Source: an uncultured Tenacibaculum sp. (GTDB lineage: Bacteria; Bacteroidota; Bacteroidia; Flavobacteriales; Flavobacteriaceae). From it: a stretch of DNA of 64,000 nucleotides. The notes under the pieces are model-generated. The model did no database searches, had not been told where the DNA came from, and was given only the letters and a program-made list of their open reading frames with translations. Positions 63,820 to 64,000 of this stretch are shown piece after piece. How positions within the stretch are numbered: position 1 is the first letter of the stretch; each line of letters opens with the position of its first letter. Made by a program: the position numbers and the translations under genes. The DNA lies in the NCBI RefSeq assembly GCF_947498805.1, contig NZ_CANMLT010000003.1, positions 248,001-312,000 on the forward strand, written 5' to 3'.

Positions 63820-63873
63820 ATATTTATGTATTCGTTTGTTTGACGTTAGAAATACATTTTTGTTACATTTATT

Positions 63874-64000
63874 TTAATTGGATTCTAAATGAATGTCTGC
63901 ATTTCCTCTATATACATTCTGACTATCTTTTTTAAAATCGATAATTCTACAGCTTTCTATGTTCTCTCTTGAGTTTCTTGGATCTCCAGAAAAATAAATT
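63874..64000 (-). CDS. C-terminal end of an unknown protein (5' part beyond window)
   Basis: The minus-strand frame is open from the right edge to a TAA at 63874-63876 and gives about 42 residues: IYFSGDPRNSRENIESCRII, then DFKKDSQNVYRGNADIHLESN at the end. Beta-like and charged; it faintly recalls the ends of head-GIN/DUF2807-type secreted proteins, but too little is visible to name it. The terminator at 63715-63761 is its likely 3' end. Confidence 0.5.
   Translation of the reverse strand, partial: IYFSGDPRNSRENIESCRIIDFKKDSQNVYRGNADIHLESN

Overview
The window is a 64 kb piece of a low-GC chromosome from the phylum Bacteroidota, almost certainly family Flavobacteriaceae. A Tenacibaculum/Polaribacter-like marine genus is the best guess, but genus level is inference. 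Signs are the gliding and type IX secretion genes gldH and sprE, many Bacteroidota-only families (DUF4837, DUF5687, DUF6168, DUF4286, SGNH lipoprotein beside a TonB-dependent receptor), no Shine-Dalgarno sites, and repeated promoters of the Bacteroidota -7 type TAnnTTTG. No rRNA, tRNA, CRISPR array, transposase or phage gene was seen.

Layout. 1-6.9 kb: end of an M28 peptidase, an alanine/sodium symporter, a cupin, a possible integral-membrane terpene cyclase, an L,D-transpeptidase with a small partner behind pheS, and gdhA. 7.0-11.8 kb: an accessory island of unrecognised secreted, lipoprotein and membrane proteins, AT-rich by eye. It falls into two gene groups, each closed by the same 52-bp terminator repeat (51/52 identical). 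The second is headed by a lipoprotein with a C-terminal HExxH metalloprotease-like domain after a Cys pair and Gly/Ser/Asn linker, followed by small exported proteins. This looks like an uncharacterised polymorphic toxin/immunity arrangement and is the best candidate for a new system here. 11.8-27.5 kb: core envelope and motility genes: a hydrolase, ricT-gldH-PBP1A, the CoA-transferase pair, xth, mltD, DUF4837, an ABC exporter pair followed by a frameshifted TPR protein, and sprE.

27.5-35.2 kb: bactofilin, atpZ, a DUF6168 gene and the F-ATPase genes atpB-E-F-H-A-G. atpD and atpC are absent, as is usual in this family, and a 499-aa exported protein gene of unknown function sits between atpH and atpA. 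Hairpins follow atpE and atpA, the two subunits needed in excess. 35.3-49.1 kb: a TonB-like protein, divergent dxs/rsmI, a PadR-controlled operon of two membrane proteins with a duplicated operator, a flavin/2Fe-2S reductase, LysE, mgtE, rsmA, DUF4286, a large TPR protein, a 47-aa gene, serS and ribF. 49.3-64 kb: TonB receptor plus SGNH lipoprotein, glyS, a tandem pair of coiled-coil membrane proteins, a methyltransferase, comF, an Ig-like lipoprotein, glnS, a ClpP-fold lipoprotein and two small genes up to the right edge.

Several starts were moved downstream because the longer versions run through promoters or terminator hairpins: atpB, dxs, serS, ribF, rsmA, comF, sprE, the reductase, the hydrolase at 11.8 kb and the gene at 63.2 kb. 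Two loci (about 11,200 and 24,706) look frameshifted in A-runs, either real or sequencing errors. All family names come from reading the protein sequences; no database search was run.
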